This document shows, piece after piece, positions 48,440 to 62,087 of a DNA stretch of 64,000 nt. A program made the position numbers and the translations under genes. Every line of letters starts with the position of its first letter. Within the stretch, counting starts at the first letter, position 1. The notes beneath the pieces were generated by a model. The model worked only from the letters and a program-made list of their open reading frames with translations. It ran no database searches and was not told where the DNA came from. The DNA comes from Iris pallida (Eukaryota; Streptophyta; Magnoliopsida; Asparagales; Iridaceae): the NCBI GenBank assembly GCA_029216955.1, contig JANAVB010015600.1, forward strand, positions 37,899,539-37,963,538, given 5' to 3'.

Positions 48440-50503
48440 TGTAATGCCCTGTCCCGCTCAGTTCAACCGAAGGAATTAAAATGCAAGGGCATTTGTACTT
48501 AGTCGTGCGACGGCTTGCTCGAAGTCCCGCTCGGTCGAGGCAACTCCTCGCTCAAGTGGGTGGCTTCGATGAACTTGCCTCAGCTTGACTTTTACACTAA
48601 TAAATAAATGTTTTCAATTGCACTGAGTTGGTATGTTAATAAAAGAGATAAACCCACATAGCTGGAGGAATAATCCCGCTTTGAGTCAAACGTGTATAGA
48701 ACATGGAATGGTTAACTTGCTGTCTAGATATCACTGCACGATGGCTTTCAAAGTTGGCACTCGGTCCTTCGATCCCACAGCTTGGGTAAAGAAGAGACAA
48801 CTTGGGCATAGTAGATCACATTTATACAGTCACATCGACTATCGACTTGTAGTCATAGTCTAGATGTTCCCACGGTCATATTGTTTATCATAGCATACGT
48901 GCCCCCAACAATTTCAATACGGGCCATACAGTTTATGGCACGGGTTAAGGCACTCAAATAATACAGTTTTTCAAGTTTAGTAGGTGCACATTCCCATGAT
49001 TTCACAACTAATTTTAGTGATATGTCCCCACAGTCTTACAGTTGTCATATAGAGTATGACACGGTCTATAGAATATGTTTTGTTCTAGTTGGGCTGGAAG
49101 GCTATATAGTAGCCGTTCCTGGGTTTCAAAGGTAAAATAAAGTTTGCACGAAAGTTTATCACTGAGGCGGTCTCTCGTTTGAGAGTCTCCAATAAAGTAT
49201 GAAAAGTACGATTTATTAGCACGATCGATATATAAAGGGTTTGAGTCATACCACAAATTAGGTCATACCTTTACGTGAGTCTAGATGTTTCTATAGGTGC
49301 GTAGTCATGGACAACTTGTGCACAAGGACGATATTTCTTCGGATGACAACCTTCGACCATAGGACCGATCTGGCCATGGATGAAATATGGTATAGCTGAT
49401 GCTTGGTAGGTAACCAAGAATCCAATAGGCTTTTAGTGGGCTCGCTACTTGCATTGATCGACCCACTATCTCTCCTAGCTATGTCCAAGATGACTTATCA
49501 TACCAATGAGCGTTCATATAGATGAGTTAGAGTGCTTAGCAGCAATCTGCATGCACAGTGTCGATTAAATCATAAGAAGTATAAGCACGACACAAATGAG
49601 TCAAGACATATATACATGGTTTGCAACACAACAAATTATGGGGCCTACGATTTAGCTATAGCAGAGACAGGTGCTTTGACAGGATATATGACGTTGGATG
49701 TTTGAGTCTTTGATACGAGTTCATGTTCGAGTTGTTTGAATGTGCAAGTAAAAGAGTATGATTCACCTTGCTGTGAGGCACGAATACGATGTTGCACAAA
49801 TAGGTTTATTGTACGATCATAATAATTTGGAGCATGAGCAAGTTGGTTGCAGCACGAGTAGGCCAGGACTTATATTATGTAATTGAATTGATCCTAAGAC
49901 AAGATTAGAAAGACCACAAAAGAATAAGTTGTAATCCCTAAATTAACGTATTGGTTTTACATGGATATGCGAGGGGCTCACTCACCAGTATGGTTGTGTA
50001 CTGATACCCTACCAGTTTTTATGTGCAGATTCAGGTATCAGCACGCTTAGGGCAGAGTTCGCTTGGACATGCTGAGGTATATAGTTCCTTGGCATTTTGA
50101 GGCATAGGACCGCGTCAGAGTCTTCACCTATACGGGACATAATGTATGGACATCGCCTTCTAAAGCATCCACAAGTTTTAAGCCTAAAGGCACATCTTAT
50201 TTTATTGAGATATGAGAGAGAGCATAGTGATTGTATTTTGAGAGAGGGTGAGCTTGAGTGATTGTATTCTTGGCCTCGTGTCTTTATAAATCCTACTAGT
50301 TATCAATAAAAGTTTTAATTTTATTTGATTACTTGTGTTTCCTTCATTATTTAATGCTTCTGCTTTGGGACATCTGTGCGACGACCACATCACTTAGTCT
50401 ACAATCGGCCACTATAAAAATTGTCTTTTGCGGGTGCAACCTAGGCTCGTGTGGCATCACGCCCAAGCGAGGACGATTGGTTCTGCGGAACCGGTTCGTA
50501 ACA
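48440..50503 (+). repeat. 3' LTR of element F
   Basis: Starts TGTAATGCCCTGTCCCGCTC, ends CGGTTCGTAACA. Colinear with the 5' LTR, with many transitions and some indels. Confidence 0.87.
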
Positions 50504-50596
50504 AATATTACCCTAATAAAAGTAAGGTAATTTACCAACTACAAATTATCAATCATTAAAGCACATATATAGTACTCCGCTCCTCGTATTTTACTA

Positions 50597-52313
50597 TGTA
50601 ATACCTGCGGCTCGCAGACGCAGTCTAGCTGAGTATTGGGGAAAACTTGCCGTTATCGATTGATCACGGACAAAATGAATGAAACTTTCGAACTCATGGA
50701 TCGGCTTTTATTGGAATGAGTCTAAGAGTTTTTGTTGGATGTTTTTCACTGCTTGATTCTGATGAATGTATTTTTGTGTTGGTTTTCGATGATTGGTTTT
50801 TATTGTTCGCTTTCATCGTATTTCACATTAATTCTGAATATTGAGAGAAAGAGATCGAAGTATGCTAATCAAATGTAGGTACAAATATAGGACGCTTAGG
50901 CGGGACTTAAGCATTGTGTGAAGACCTTCTTCTCTCAAATAGATTCATTTCGGTGAGTTGCTTTGATCGGACGATCCTTTATCTTCATGCTCTAAAAAAA
51001 TTCTAGTCCACTCTTTTGTTGTGTTTTGTGATCAATAATACCATAGCAACAAAAGATAAGTTAACAAAAATGAATTACATATAGGAATCATAAAACTGTT
51101 GTTGTACTTAATTCCAGTAAAATGAATACATGTTTCCTTATAAGTATGCTCTAATATTAGGCATATAAAGATGAACTTATATATATTGAAATGAATGAGA
51201 ATTAATATGATAAGAAAGGAGTTATGGCTCTGTGATAACGAGAAGAAAAAGGCACAAAATGAACGTGTCATTTAATTTCTACATTGTTAAGATTTATTTA
51301 ACAAAATTGTAGATCATACATTGGTCTCAGACAACTTATAAATAAGGTAGTGGTCTCTAGGATAGTTCCAGGGAACTAGGAATTGCTCAGCCTAGGAGAG
51401 AGTGTAATGCACCATGAGGTAAAAGAAACCTCGTGATCTGGGAAGTGTTATGTCTATTAGTGAAGAGTTGAACCTTGAGTCACAATTGCTAATCATGGAA
51501 AGTGACCATGGACCACCATATAGTTAGGTATCATGCAAATGATACGATTATTGCTAGCCTAACACTGAATGCAGGGATGGAACGTAAGTTTTATTCATAT
51601 ATGCAAATCGTGCTAATCATTGTCTTGTGCAGGGATTAACCGTCGACCGTGGATAAGATTGATATAGTATTGATGATTTTTACTGTTTATGCTTCTTCTT
51701 ATGAATTATTTAAAAAGAACCTAGACAAGTAGAAAGATCACAAAATAATAAATAATATCTCCACATGTTAACTTAATGTTAATTTATGTGAGTTCGGTCA
51801 CGGCCGGTCACCAGTATGTATTGTGTACCAACCCACGTTGTGGACAATATTTCAGATAGCAAGAGACAAGAGAATATTGAGAGGCGCTAGAGGCATATCC
51901 AATACAGTGGAGCATTATTCGATCGCCTGGAAGCTTTCAATTCAAGTTTAGCAATTTCATTTGAATGCGTCTTTATCTTTTAAGGAATATGATGTATGGA
52001 CATTGTCGCTATTTTTAGAAATAACGGTATAAGCAAATTATGGCAGTTTATGTCGCAAGCAAAAGTACCTTGTATTTTCTATCAAGTTTATCAATACAAA
52101 AGTTATTTCCGTTATAATCTTTGGGTACAATTTGGTTTTTTACAATTAAAGTTCTACTTGTGTTGTTGTTTATTTTAGTTTGTCATTGTGCAAGTTCTGG
52201 TCTTGTGCAAGCACAACTTAGGCATGCACGGCATCACGCCTAAGCAAGGACGATCGATTCCACAAAGATCAAAGCAAAAAAGAATGATTCTGTGAAATCA
52301 TGGCATGAAAACA
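50597..52313 (+). repeat. Decayed F-related LTR
   Basis: Scattered blocks follow the order of the F LTR: TGTAATACC at 50597, GGTCACCAGTATG near 51810, ATGATGTATGGACAT near 51988, and GCATCACGCCTAAGCAAGGA near 52230, then a GGCATGA end. The rest has diverged too far to align by eye. The ends and lack of TSD are uncertain. No gene is visible in it. Confidence 0.5.
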
Positions 52314-53124
52314 TGTATATGGAAAGTAAATAGATTTTAAAAGATCAAATGCAAACACTGCAATATATATTGGTATCCTCATGGAGGACTAATCCATTCT
52401 AGAGAACTCTCGTTCAATGTTAAATCCTATCAATGAAAATACAAGCTTTGATCCGAAGGCTTGTAACTTCGTAAGTACATGTGCTTTTATTCGAAGGGCA
52501 CAACGACTTCAACAACCACAAGTTTTTGATACGAAGAGATTACCGACTTCAAACAACAAGTGTAAGGAGCAACACTTAGAAATCCAAGCTTTACTCAAAC
52601 AGACTTCTAACCGAGATTACAACTTTGTCACACTAGAAGGCTGTGAGTTGGTTTCTTGGTGATAGAAAGGTTAAAGTTCAGAATAGATAAGAAGGTTAGA
52701 ATGAATTTGTGAGTTTCAAGTGAAGACTTCAAGGGCTATTTATAGGCTAGCATGGGGATCGAGTTCGTTCCCCTAATGTTCATAAATTTGAACGTTAGAT
52801 CTTGGTCTCCATGAAGAAGAAATTGACTAGGGAATTAGGTTTTACCCTAACCGAGTTTGGCCGGAGTTCGATCTGAGTTCGGTCACCACATGATCATGTC
52901 GGTATTTGTAGACTGGTTTATATGGTAGACTAAAATATAGTAGATATGATGCTTCCTAGTGACAACTATGTACCCAATATACAATTGGTCCTATAAACAA
53001 ATAGAAAATACAGAATATAATATAATGACACGACCGATGGACATTTTGAATGATGATTTTTTCTTTGATGACATTCGTCCAAAGATAAATAGATCTGAAA
53101 AATCTGAATACCTTACGGGAACTT
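52314..53124 (-). repeat. LTR-like segment with minus-strand TATA box
   Basis: On the minus strand, CCTATAAATAGCCC (TATA box at 52736-52744) is followed by short leader-like sequence, as in copia LTR promoters. A plus-strand open frame of 81 codons (52417-52662) has no recognisable domain and is antisense to the proposed leader. No partner or termini found. Confidence 0.3.
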
Positions 53125-55886
53125 TGTAGACCCCCTAAATTTTAAATTAATATTTTGACTTAGTTAATATGCTTTGTGTTATTTTTTCTTAAAACTCTTA
53201 TAACCCTTTTTTTTTCCTTATTTTCAATTTTTTTTAATTTAACTATTTTGCGTTGAATTTCTATAAAAATAAAATAAAATTAGGAGTATTTCGAAGCAAT
53301 AAAAGGATATACTAGGTTACATTTAAAATAACATTTTGGATTTATGTAAATATATTTTAAATTCTAATAGTATCAAATATTGTTCAATTTATTTTGATGA
53401 TATTAAATATCATTTTAAATTATTATTGTGATCAATTATTGGAATAGGATTTGATTCATGTAGTTTTGGAATTATTTAATTAGTTATCCTATTAATAGAT
53501 TAAATATTTTTTAAACAAGTATCCAAATTTTTGTTTAAATATTATTTAAACAAATCAAAAAAAAAATTAATTCTAACCTGATAGAATTTTTCCAACCAAT
53601 CCTTAGCTTATAACCGCATTTGAATTAAACCATATCTCAATTTAAACAAATCTAGCAATCCGTAGTATTACCGAGTATCCTAAGTAAATCTAATCCTATT
53701 GGAATCATATATATAATTATTTAAATCATTTCTTATTTGAACTAATCCTAATCCTAATCCTAATCCTATCCAAATTAGGTAATCCTAATCATATCCGCAT
53801 TAATTAAATTCTAATAATATTTAAATTTAGTATTCACAACTCATTATATATACCTATTGAACACTTATAAAATAAAATTATCTCTCATATTTTTCTTTCC
53901 CAAAATTCTTCTCTTTTTGTCCAAAATAGTCTAAATTCGTCACAAAATCAGCCTCGTTTTTTAGAAACACTAACAATTACGAAGGACCATAACTCCTAAC
54001 TCCAGGCTCTGTTTACCTTCAAGTTTTTTGTTTGAACCGTATTGAAGTTAGCTTTAATAATCTGTAATCTATTTTAGCAAATTTATAATATATTTTTTTG
54101 TAAAATTGTTTGAGTGTCAGTTGTCCGAAAATCGACGGGTCGTACTATTTTGGAGATTTGGGGGGGACCCCGAACCCGATTTTATGATTTGAGGTTTCAG
54201 AAAGCTGACACAAAGATCTACAAGACACAAAATTTTAAGAAATTAATTATAAATTATAAAAAAAATTGGATCCATAAAAATATTTAGTTATTACCTAGTA
54301 ATGTTAAGGGTATATATATATATATATATACAATTTTGGGTATTGAGTTCTAAGAAAAATATAGATATTTTTCTAAAGGATTTTTACTAAAAGGCCTTTA
54401 TATATAAGTATTTAAATAAAATAATAAGTTTATATAATATATCTATAAGTATATTTTAGATGGACTTCGTATATTAACCTTAAAAAATAGTTTTTTATGT
54501 TTTACATAGGACTTTGAATCCATTGGACTTCTATTTTATTCTTAATTAAATTTCTATATAAGGTTTGTAAATAATACTAAATAGTTTATAATTATTTTTC
54601 TAAATAAAGGTAGATATTTTTTAATTAGGAAATTCCTTTTCCCAAATCAAATTCTCTTAATATTAGATTATTCTTGACCGTGACTAATCATACGTTTCCT
54701 TCCCTTGCGAACCCAGACTTCTTCATATCGACTATGGTTATTTGGACTATTCTGGACAATGTCAGATCGTCGCACCACCACTAAACAAGTATACCTTGCT
54801 TTGATTGTTGTTTATTTATATTTATGTCAGCATATTATATTTATGTAGTTTAATTTTTCATTTATTTTAAAAAATAACTAAACTTTGTGTTCGAGTCACA
54901 ATCGGGTGCAAATGACTGTTTTATTCATGTCTTTTGTTACTCTATGTACAACGACTTAGAGTTAGGAGACTACCCCTAGTTTGTGATTCATTCATTAACC
55001 TTGACACATGTGTGCCATGAGTAGCGAGTCACGAGTCGCATATAGATTTCGAACTTGTGTACCGACCCCGCATCGGTACGTACAGGCCGTATGATAGGTT
55101 AAAACTGCTAATAGATATACATATTAGAAAACTTAGCAATTATTAGGGATAAATTGTGTTGTGGAGACAACGTATGTCTATGTTGTGGAGACGATGCATG
55201 TTCAGTATCATGGAGGGAGGAGACAAATATTAGGCGTAGGGGGCTAATATTTACTTGTACACACTTTTATGCACTTGTCGGTCGATAGTGAATTGGATGA
55301 GTGCCACTTGTGGCCACCCCTTATTTTTGTTGATTGTTGTGAGAGCCACTGCCACTGCGTGGAACGTTACCTTCAAACGTGCATATTTCGTATAGAATAG
55401 TTAGGTTAACTATTTTAGTTGTTATTTATATTCAGTATATCATTGCATGCTATATGTATCTTGTTTTGTCCCTCTGAGGACCTGGTGTTCTCTCTGGTGT
55501 AGATGATCAAGACATTTTGCAGAAGCACGAGCTAAAGACCGAATTTCTCTTTCCGATGACCTTTGTTTCTTTTAGCTGATGGATTTAATTTTTATTTTAT
55601 TTATTTCTTTATTTGATAGTGGATTTGTCTCCACAGATATTCCTTTATGAATATTCCTTTAACATTCATATATTAATTCAGCTAATTTATTTGATTAAGG
55701 TTTCTTTAGTATTTGTGGATGAGATATAGTGTGCCCATGACTATGATTGATCTATTTTGTGCTAAAACAATATTTATAGCTTGCGTATGTATACGTGGTA
55801 TCCATACATTGGAGTAGCCTATGTATATATATAGCTGACATATTTACGTCTCCTAGTCCTAAGTATATTGGGACTGGGGCATTATA
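53125..55886 (+). repeat. 5' LTR of element G
   Basis: 2762 bp. TATA-like TATATATA at 53845-53852, a short TAATCC run at 53744-53769, and the CCTCTGAGGACCTGG motif at about 55471-55485 shared with D, B and I. Its last 100 bp resemble D's U5 closely. No coding content. Confidence 0.8.
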
Positions 55887-55894
55887 TGTTTTTG

Positions 55895-55912
55895 TGGTAG
55901 TCCATGCAGGTC
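55895..55912 (+). other. Primer-binding site of G, tRNA-Ile(AAU)-like
   Basis: TGGTAGTCCATGCAGGTC, 8 bases after the LTR end, has two transitions relative to the B/D form. Confidence 0.7.
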
Positions 55913-56239
55913 GAGAAAATATTATTTCAGTTACGTTACTATATCGAACAAGCCTGCATATAGGTTTAGAATCTAGGATCTCATCCATATGCTTGATCAC
56001 CTTCCTTGACTTTGTTTCGAACTCTCATTTGACTACTTGAATTGTATCCAATTTGATCATGTTCTAATATAAATCTTATTTGTTCGTGCCAATAAAATAA
56101 ATTTTTGTAATGGATGTATTTTTCCTTGCTATCACATTAGAAATACGGGGCACCAACACCGAAAGCCATAGATGCAGGAATGACCTTATTTGAAATTATT
56201 GTTATATAGATAGGATCTATATTATATATACATTGTTAT

Positions 56240-56640
<401 letters not shown>

Positions 56641-56710
56641 TTTATTTTATATAAACGGCTGACATTTTTACGTCTTCTTGTCCAAAGTATATTGGGACTG
56701 GGGCGTTACA

Positions 56711-57555
56711 GGCTTCGCCCTCGAACCCCTATGGGGGTGCTTCCCCCTCGATCTCCATCCGCTAGTCGGACATCGGAACAGCTGAGTGTGAGACTCCGGA
56801 GATGTCGCAGGCGGTACAGAAAAATCTTGTTATAAACATCGTCTTTGGCATAATATATTTTCTTTACTGCATATATCCATATCTGATCTTTCTTATTCTT
56901 TTTCTGTATATACATGTTAGATAAACAAAACAATATATATAAGCAAATATGATAACATTTAATACATATTGGAAATGCTAAGTTTAAGTATCAACATTAT
57001 AATGATTGCATGAATACTAGTGATATCATAATGTTTAACTTAATCGATTTGCCATATTCAAAAAATATGATACTATCACTAACAACTACATGATGGCTAC
57101 AAACCTTGGATCCGTCGCTCCTTATATGCAGAACCCAACTATTATTGGCCCTATATTTTGTGATCCTGAGGCTAATGACATCTTTTATCGTCCTATTCGA
57201 GCTTACTGTCCTCCTGGCGACGATGATGATTATGGATAGTCTATCTAGTTCTCGACTATCGAATTTAATTATTATGTTTGGTTGTTTATTGTAACTCCTT
57301 GAATCGTCTCAATATTTTCCTATGATTTATCAAAAAAATCTAGAATTTTTCTGAATGTATAAAATTTTATTGGATTTTTTAGAAGCCAAATTATTTTTAT
57401 TTTCATAACCCTTTGATCATGATTTGATTTAATCATAGTCATGACTAGCCATGACGAATTAGTCAAGGAAGGACTTAGTAATTGTGTCTGGTACATGGCT
57501 GTGATTAGTTATCTCTAACTAAATTACCATGGCTAGCTAAGCCATGCGACTCTCC
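56711..57555 (+). other. Unassigned interval between element G and the MITE
   Basis: Begins with a GC-rich stretch with local inverted repeats (about 56711-56830). A 49-codon open frame lies at 57090-57239, starting MMATNLGSVAPYMQNP and ending in an acidic GDDDDYG tail, with no family I recognise. At 57290 a TGTAACTCC sequence could be the start of another LTR, resuming after the MITE at 58265. Nothing else is visible. Confidence 0.4.
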
Positions 57556-57791
57556 TAGGGGCTGTTTGGTTCGCGAAAGTAGAGAGAAGTAAAATTTTTG
57601 GAAGTAGAGAGTTTGCGTACGCATTGCATATGCGTGTCATACGTACACATATTTATGAGTTTTTTCATTTTGATGGTTGTTGGAAGTGAGCTGAAAAGCT
57701 AATATTTTGTAGTTCCTTAATTTGGATAGTTGTTGAAAGTTGTAGTTGAGAAGTGACAATGTTTTTATTTTTATTTGGAATGGATTAAGAA

Positions 57792-57850
<59 letters not shown>

Positions 57851-57896
57851 CGTTTACTATTATTATTATTAATATTAATATTAATATTAATATTAA

Positions 57897-57954
<58 letters not shown>

Positions 57955-57985
57955 CTACTGCTAGTAGTATTATTATTTATACTAC

Positions 57986-58028
<43 letters not shown>

Positions 58029-58264
58029 TTTGAATTTACCAATTTTTTTGGGAACCCAATAAGGAGTTCCGGATACTTCGGCCAATTTTTTCGGGAAGTT
58101 AAAAGTATGAACAATACAATTTTGGAACTACTATTCATAGGAGTTCCATTTTACTTGAAATGACTAACCAAACAACGAAAGTTGAGCTTTTTTCGGAACT
58201 AGTAATGAATAGTGCAAAATAGAAGTTCCGGAAGGCGGACTTTCGCGAACCAAACACACCCCTA
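57556..58264. mobile_element. MITE (hAT-like or Tourist-like), 709 bp
   Basis: Terminal inverted repeats of 24-25 bp at 57556-57579 and 58240-58264 share TAGGGG and GTTTGGTTCGCGAAAG. Flanking 8-mers GACTCTCC and GACCCTTC match at 6 of 8, the two differences being transitions, which suggests a hAT-type 8-bp duplication; a shorter TA duplication cannot be excluded. No transposase. The centre is filled by a large ATT microsatellite. Confidence 0.8.
57791..58028. repeat. (ATT)n microsatellite inside the MITE
   Basis: ATT repeats with AATATT and CTACTG interruptions make up about one third of the MITE. The poly-Leu, poly-Ile and poly-Asn open frames are artefacts. Confidence 0.9.
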
Positions 58265-59548
58265 GACCCTTCCACACACCACACATTTCCTCAATTGCCC
58301 TCACCATTTTTACATATTACATCTAGTGCCCAAGGTAATTGCTTGCAATCCAAGCTCTCCTTAGCCTATAAATTTGGGCCATTCCCATACATTTTTTCAC
58401 ACCAAAAATTATTACAAGAATTTTTTTATTACATATCAAATCCACTCCGCTCCTCTCCTCAGCCTCTTGCTGCCTAGCTACATTCCTCCTTCGTTGGTCC
58501 TTTTCCGGCCAGCCACCAGCCTCAGGCCCCTCCTTCTCTTTCCTCTGTTTCTACCTCCCTCGACCACCAGCAAGCACTACCACCATGCACCATCAGAATA
58601 CCACCACCATCTGACTCCACCCCTGCCTCCCTCTGCCTCGACCAACCCAACCTCTCCTTCCTGAGCCACCCCCATGACTCACCGCTATCGTTACTCATCA
58701 CTACCACCCACCGACCGGAACCTAACCCCCGCAGCATCTTTCTCTTCCGGCCATCCCTGTCCACCGCTATGTCACCAGCATCACCACCTGTAGCCATCAC
58801 CGACCTCCGCCATCATAGTCATAATCACCGCCCCAACCCCTAGACACTAGGCCACAACCACCACCACCGACGCCATCACCTGCAGTCAACCTCCACCTAC
58901 CGCCCTTCCTGACCTCGACGACCTTCATATCTGCCATATCTGGCCACTCCCGTCGCCTTGATCCAGCCGTCGACCTGCACTAGTGACTCCAACAAGTCCT
59001 CTGTGCCGCCTTCCAATAGTCGTGCAACTTCACCTCGCGTCAGCCGTCGACCAGCACTTCGCCGTGCCTTGCCGACCGCCACCCCACCAGTTGAGCGTAG
59101 GCTGGTGAGCCGCTACTCCTTCCCGCTCGATCTTTCTACTCCTTTCCCCCTCTCTTTCTCTCTTTCTCTTTCCATATTTAGAGAGGAGCAGCAGCTCAAT
59201 TGAGACTGGCCTAAGCCCAGTGAATGTTGGGCTAGGCTCAGAGCCCAGTAGTTTAAAAGTAGATAATGGGCTAGGCTCTTAGCCCATTTAGAAATTTATG
59301 GTTTGAATTTAAAGATGGGCTGAGCCAATTTAGCAATGACTGGGCTTAGAGCCCATTTGGATTTCAGGTTTTAATTATTTTGATCTTATTGGTTATTTAG
59401 TATTTTGGGCTTTGGGCTCGATACATATATATAATTTTTTGTTTATTTTTTTTAGGCTGGACATTAAGGCATTGTATATTTGTATATATATAACAATATG
59501 TATTTTTTTTTATAACAATATGTATATACTTGTATATATGTATATACT

Positions 59549-59629
<81 letters not shown>

Positions 59630-60123
59630 TGTACAAATATAAATAAACATACATTTATACATAGTGAATAATATAGGTGTATACATATGTGTGGAATATA
59701 TATATTTATATGTATAATATTAAACACTATTAATTAGTATTATCATTAATTAATATTATGATTAATAATTGAATGGGCATGGGCCCTACATATTGTACAC
59801 AAATTGCGCTTCAAGCCCTACATATTATTTTACCATTTTATTACATGGACCTTGGTCCTACAACGATCAATTGGGTTTAAACCCAACAAAATATTATTAA
59901 TTTGTTTTGATAAAATGGACTAGGGCCTAAAATTACCTATCGAGCCTCGGGCCCTAAAGATTTACATATATGTTGTAAATAATTTCTTGAGGTCAATTAT
60001 GACTAGTAATTTTCTATGAATATTTTATAGTAGTTCTTTTAGAATATTTCATTCTCAACCATGACTAAAGTCCCTTGATCAATTTCCTTTCCTCTTATTT
60101 AATCAAATTACGATCATTACGAA
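58265..60123 (+). repeat. LTR-like segment of an unassigned element (possibly starting at 57290)
   Basis: It repeats the layout of the D and I LTRs: a TATAAATTTGGG box near 58370, a C-rich leader (about 58440-59110), a CT run (about 59130-59180), then AT-rich sequence with repeated GGGCT/AGCCC words (59210-59360) and a TA microsatellite (59551-59623). No terminus is seen before element I at 60124. The open frames in the C-rich part are not credible genes. Confidence 0.4.
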
Positions 60124-62051
60124 TGTAAACCCCCTAAAAAAACTTTTTCTACGATTTTTTTAAAATTTATTATCGATTTTTTTTCGTAATTATACGTCGC
60201 ATACAAGTTCACATTTTTCGTATTTGTACGTAGCGTGCGAAATTGCGAGATGGTAAATATTTTTATATACAAATATTTTATTAAAAGAATTCTTCGTATA
60301 GAAAATAAGTATTTTATTTTTATTTATTGTGTCGCGTCGAGATTGCCAGACCTTAATTGTTTATTTATTTATAAAGAAGGCAATTTTATATTATGATACA
60401 AATGATAATTTAGAAAAACTATTGCTTATGTTAAAATAGACTATTTGTGTGCGAGTGACATAAAATTTATTTCATTGTCCACTTTAATTTTTTTCGAAAA
60501 CTAATTGTTTTGTTTATTTATAAAAATGTATTCCAGATATTTAAAGTTTATTGTGAATTTTAAAATTATTTATTAATATATTTTTATTATTTATAAACAG
60601 TTATTTTGGAAATTGTTTAATTTAATATTTAATTAATTATGATAATTTAAATTAGAAAATATTATATTGGCTTTATTTTAAAATAACTTTAAATTAAAAA
60701 TAGTGTCTAGCTAGATTGATTTGGGATTTAATAAATTATTTTAAATCAAATGTGTAATTATCTATGGGAGGATTTAAATCATCCTAGTCCATATCTATCT
60801 AGGAGTCCACCTCATATATAAGGAGAGGTCCCTTTCCCTCTCTTTTTTCCCATAAAATTTACAAACTGAAATTTTCATCCAAGTGTCGTGCATCGTGTCC
60901 GTGTCGCCTTTCCCTTCCACTATATTATCTATTACAATTACAATTCTTCCCGACCCCGTGTCCGACAAATCCAGACACGAATCCAGTATACAGAACCCCT
61001 TTCGTGTCAAACACATCCCGAAACGATCATACGCTACCCTAACATCGGCCACCTTTCCGGTCCATCTCTGCCGCCCGGCATCCCCTATCCCGGCGTTCCT
61101 TGCCCCGACCACCAATCAACCACATCCTCCGTAGTCACCAGCCTGCGCCCTCACATCCCGACCACCACCGCCCGTCTGACTCTGATCCGTTCCCTGTTCC
61201 TCTCGTCTAACAACCCTGTAGTCGACCCAACACCAACAACCTCACCAGCACCCCCTCACCAAAGCCAGCCACCAACCCGCCCCTTCTTCTTCCGATAACT
61301 GACACAATCATTACCATCCATCAAACCCACTTACCTAACCCTGGCAGCCGACCGCCTGCGAGCCAGGATGAGCATCGCGTGGCTGAACCTCATCCTCTGC
61401 CTCGCGCGCCCTGGGTAACCAGCGACCCATCCGTCGCCATGGGCGCACGCGGGTCACCAAAGTCAGCTCACTGGCAAGATCCATGCCCGCATCGTGTCCG
61501 CCAAGCTCGGTCTCCGGCTCCGCCAAGCTTCCTTGGACCGATCCCTCTGCTCCTTGCCCTCCGACCGTCCCGACCCCCCGTGAGGACCTCGCCCTCGATT
61601 CCCAGCAGCGCCCTCCGCCGTGGTCTCCTGCGTGCCGCCTCGACCTCGGCAGTGCCGGTGAGCTGCGGGTGATCTCCATCCAGCGGCGCGCAGCACTGGT
61701 AACCCTTCCCCGACCTCCACTTGAGCTTCACTTCTCTTCCTTCCGCTTCTCTTTCGCTCTTGAAATTTTTCCCCCAAAATCCTGCTTTTCTCTCTCCTCC
61801 TTTTTTTGCTTCTTCCTTCTTAAGCTTCCAAATTCCTACGAAAAGCAGCAGCACTCTGTGTAAGACTTGTCTCTATATTGCTATTATTATTATTAATTCT
61901 GTTCTTTTAATTGAGTTAAAGTGAACAGCACAAGAAACAAATGCTTTGATTGTTGTGTTGCTATTATTATTCAAAGTATTCTATATACATGTACTAGTTA
62001 TGGGTATTATTAATATCATGAATATATGTACATATCTATACTGAGTATTAC

Positions 62052-62087
<36 letters not shown>

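Larger units (their letters stand above)
43701..50503 (+). mobile_element. Element F: LTR retrotransposon with initiator-Met PBS, no recognisable pol
   Basis: LTRs 43701-45731 (2031 bp) and 48440-50503 (2064 bp) start TGTAATGYCCTGTCCCGCTC and end in TGACA and TAACA. The PBS is of the initiator-Met type, unlike the other elements here. The LTRs differ by many transitions and several small indels (for example about 25 bp near 48460-48490), so F is older than A, B and D. The flanks (GATAA left, AATAT right) do not match as a TSD, which suggests decay or recombination with another copy. The 2.7-kb interior is full of stops. Confidence 0.85.

Noticed and set aside
53744..53769. Telomere-like repeat
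   Set aside because: Short TAATCC run, four units, not the plant telomere unit and inside an LTR.
57746..58085. Poly-Leu, poly-Ile and poly-Asn open frames
   Set aside because: Translation of the ATT microsatellite inside the MITE.
60883..61863. Overlapping open frames of 97-136 codons on both strands
   Set aside because: C-rich LTR leader of element I; overlap in several frames reflects base composition, not coding.
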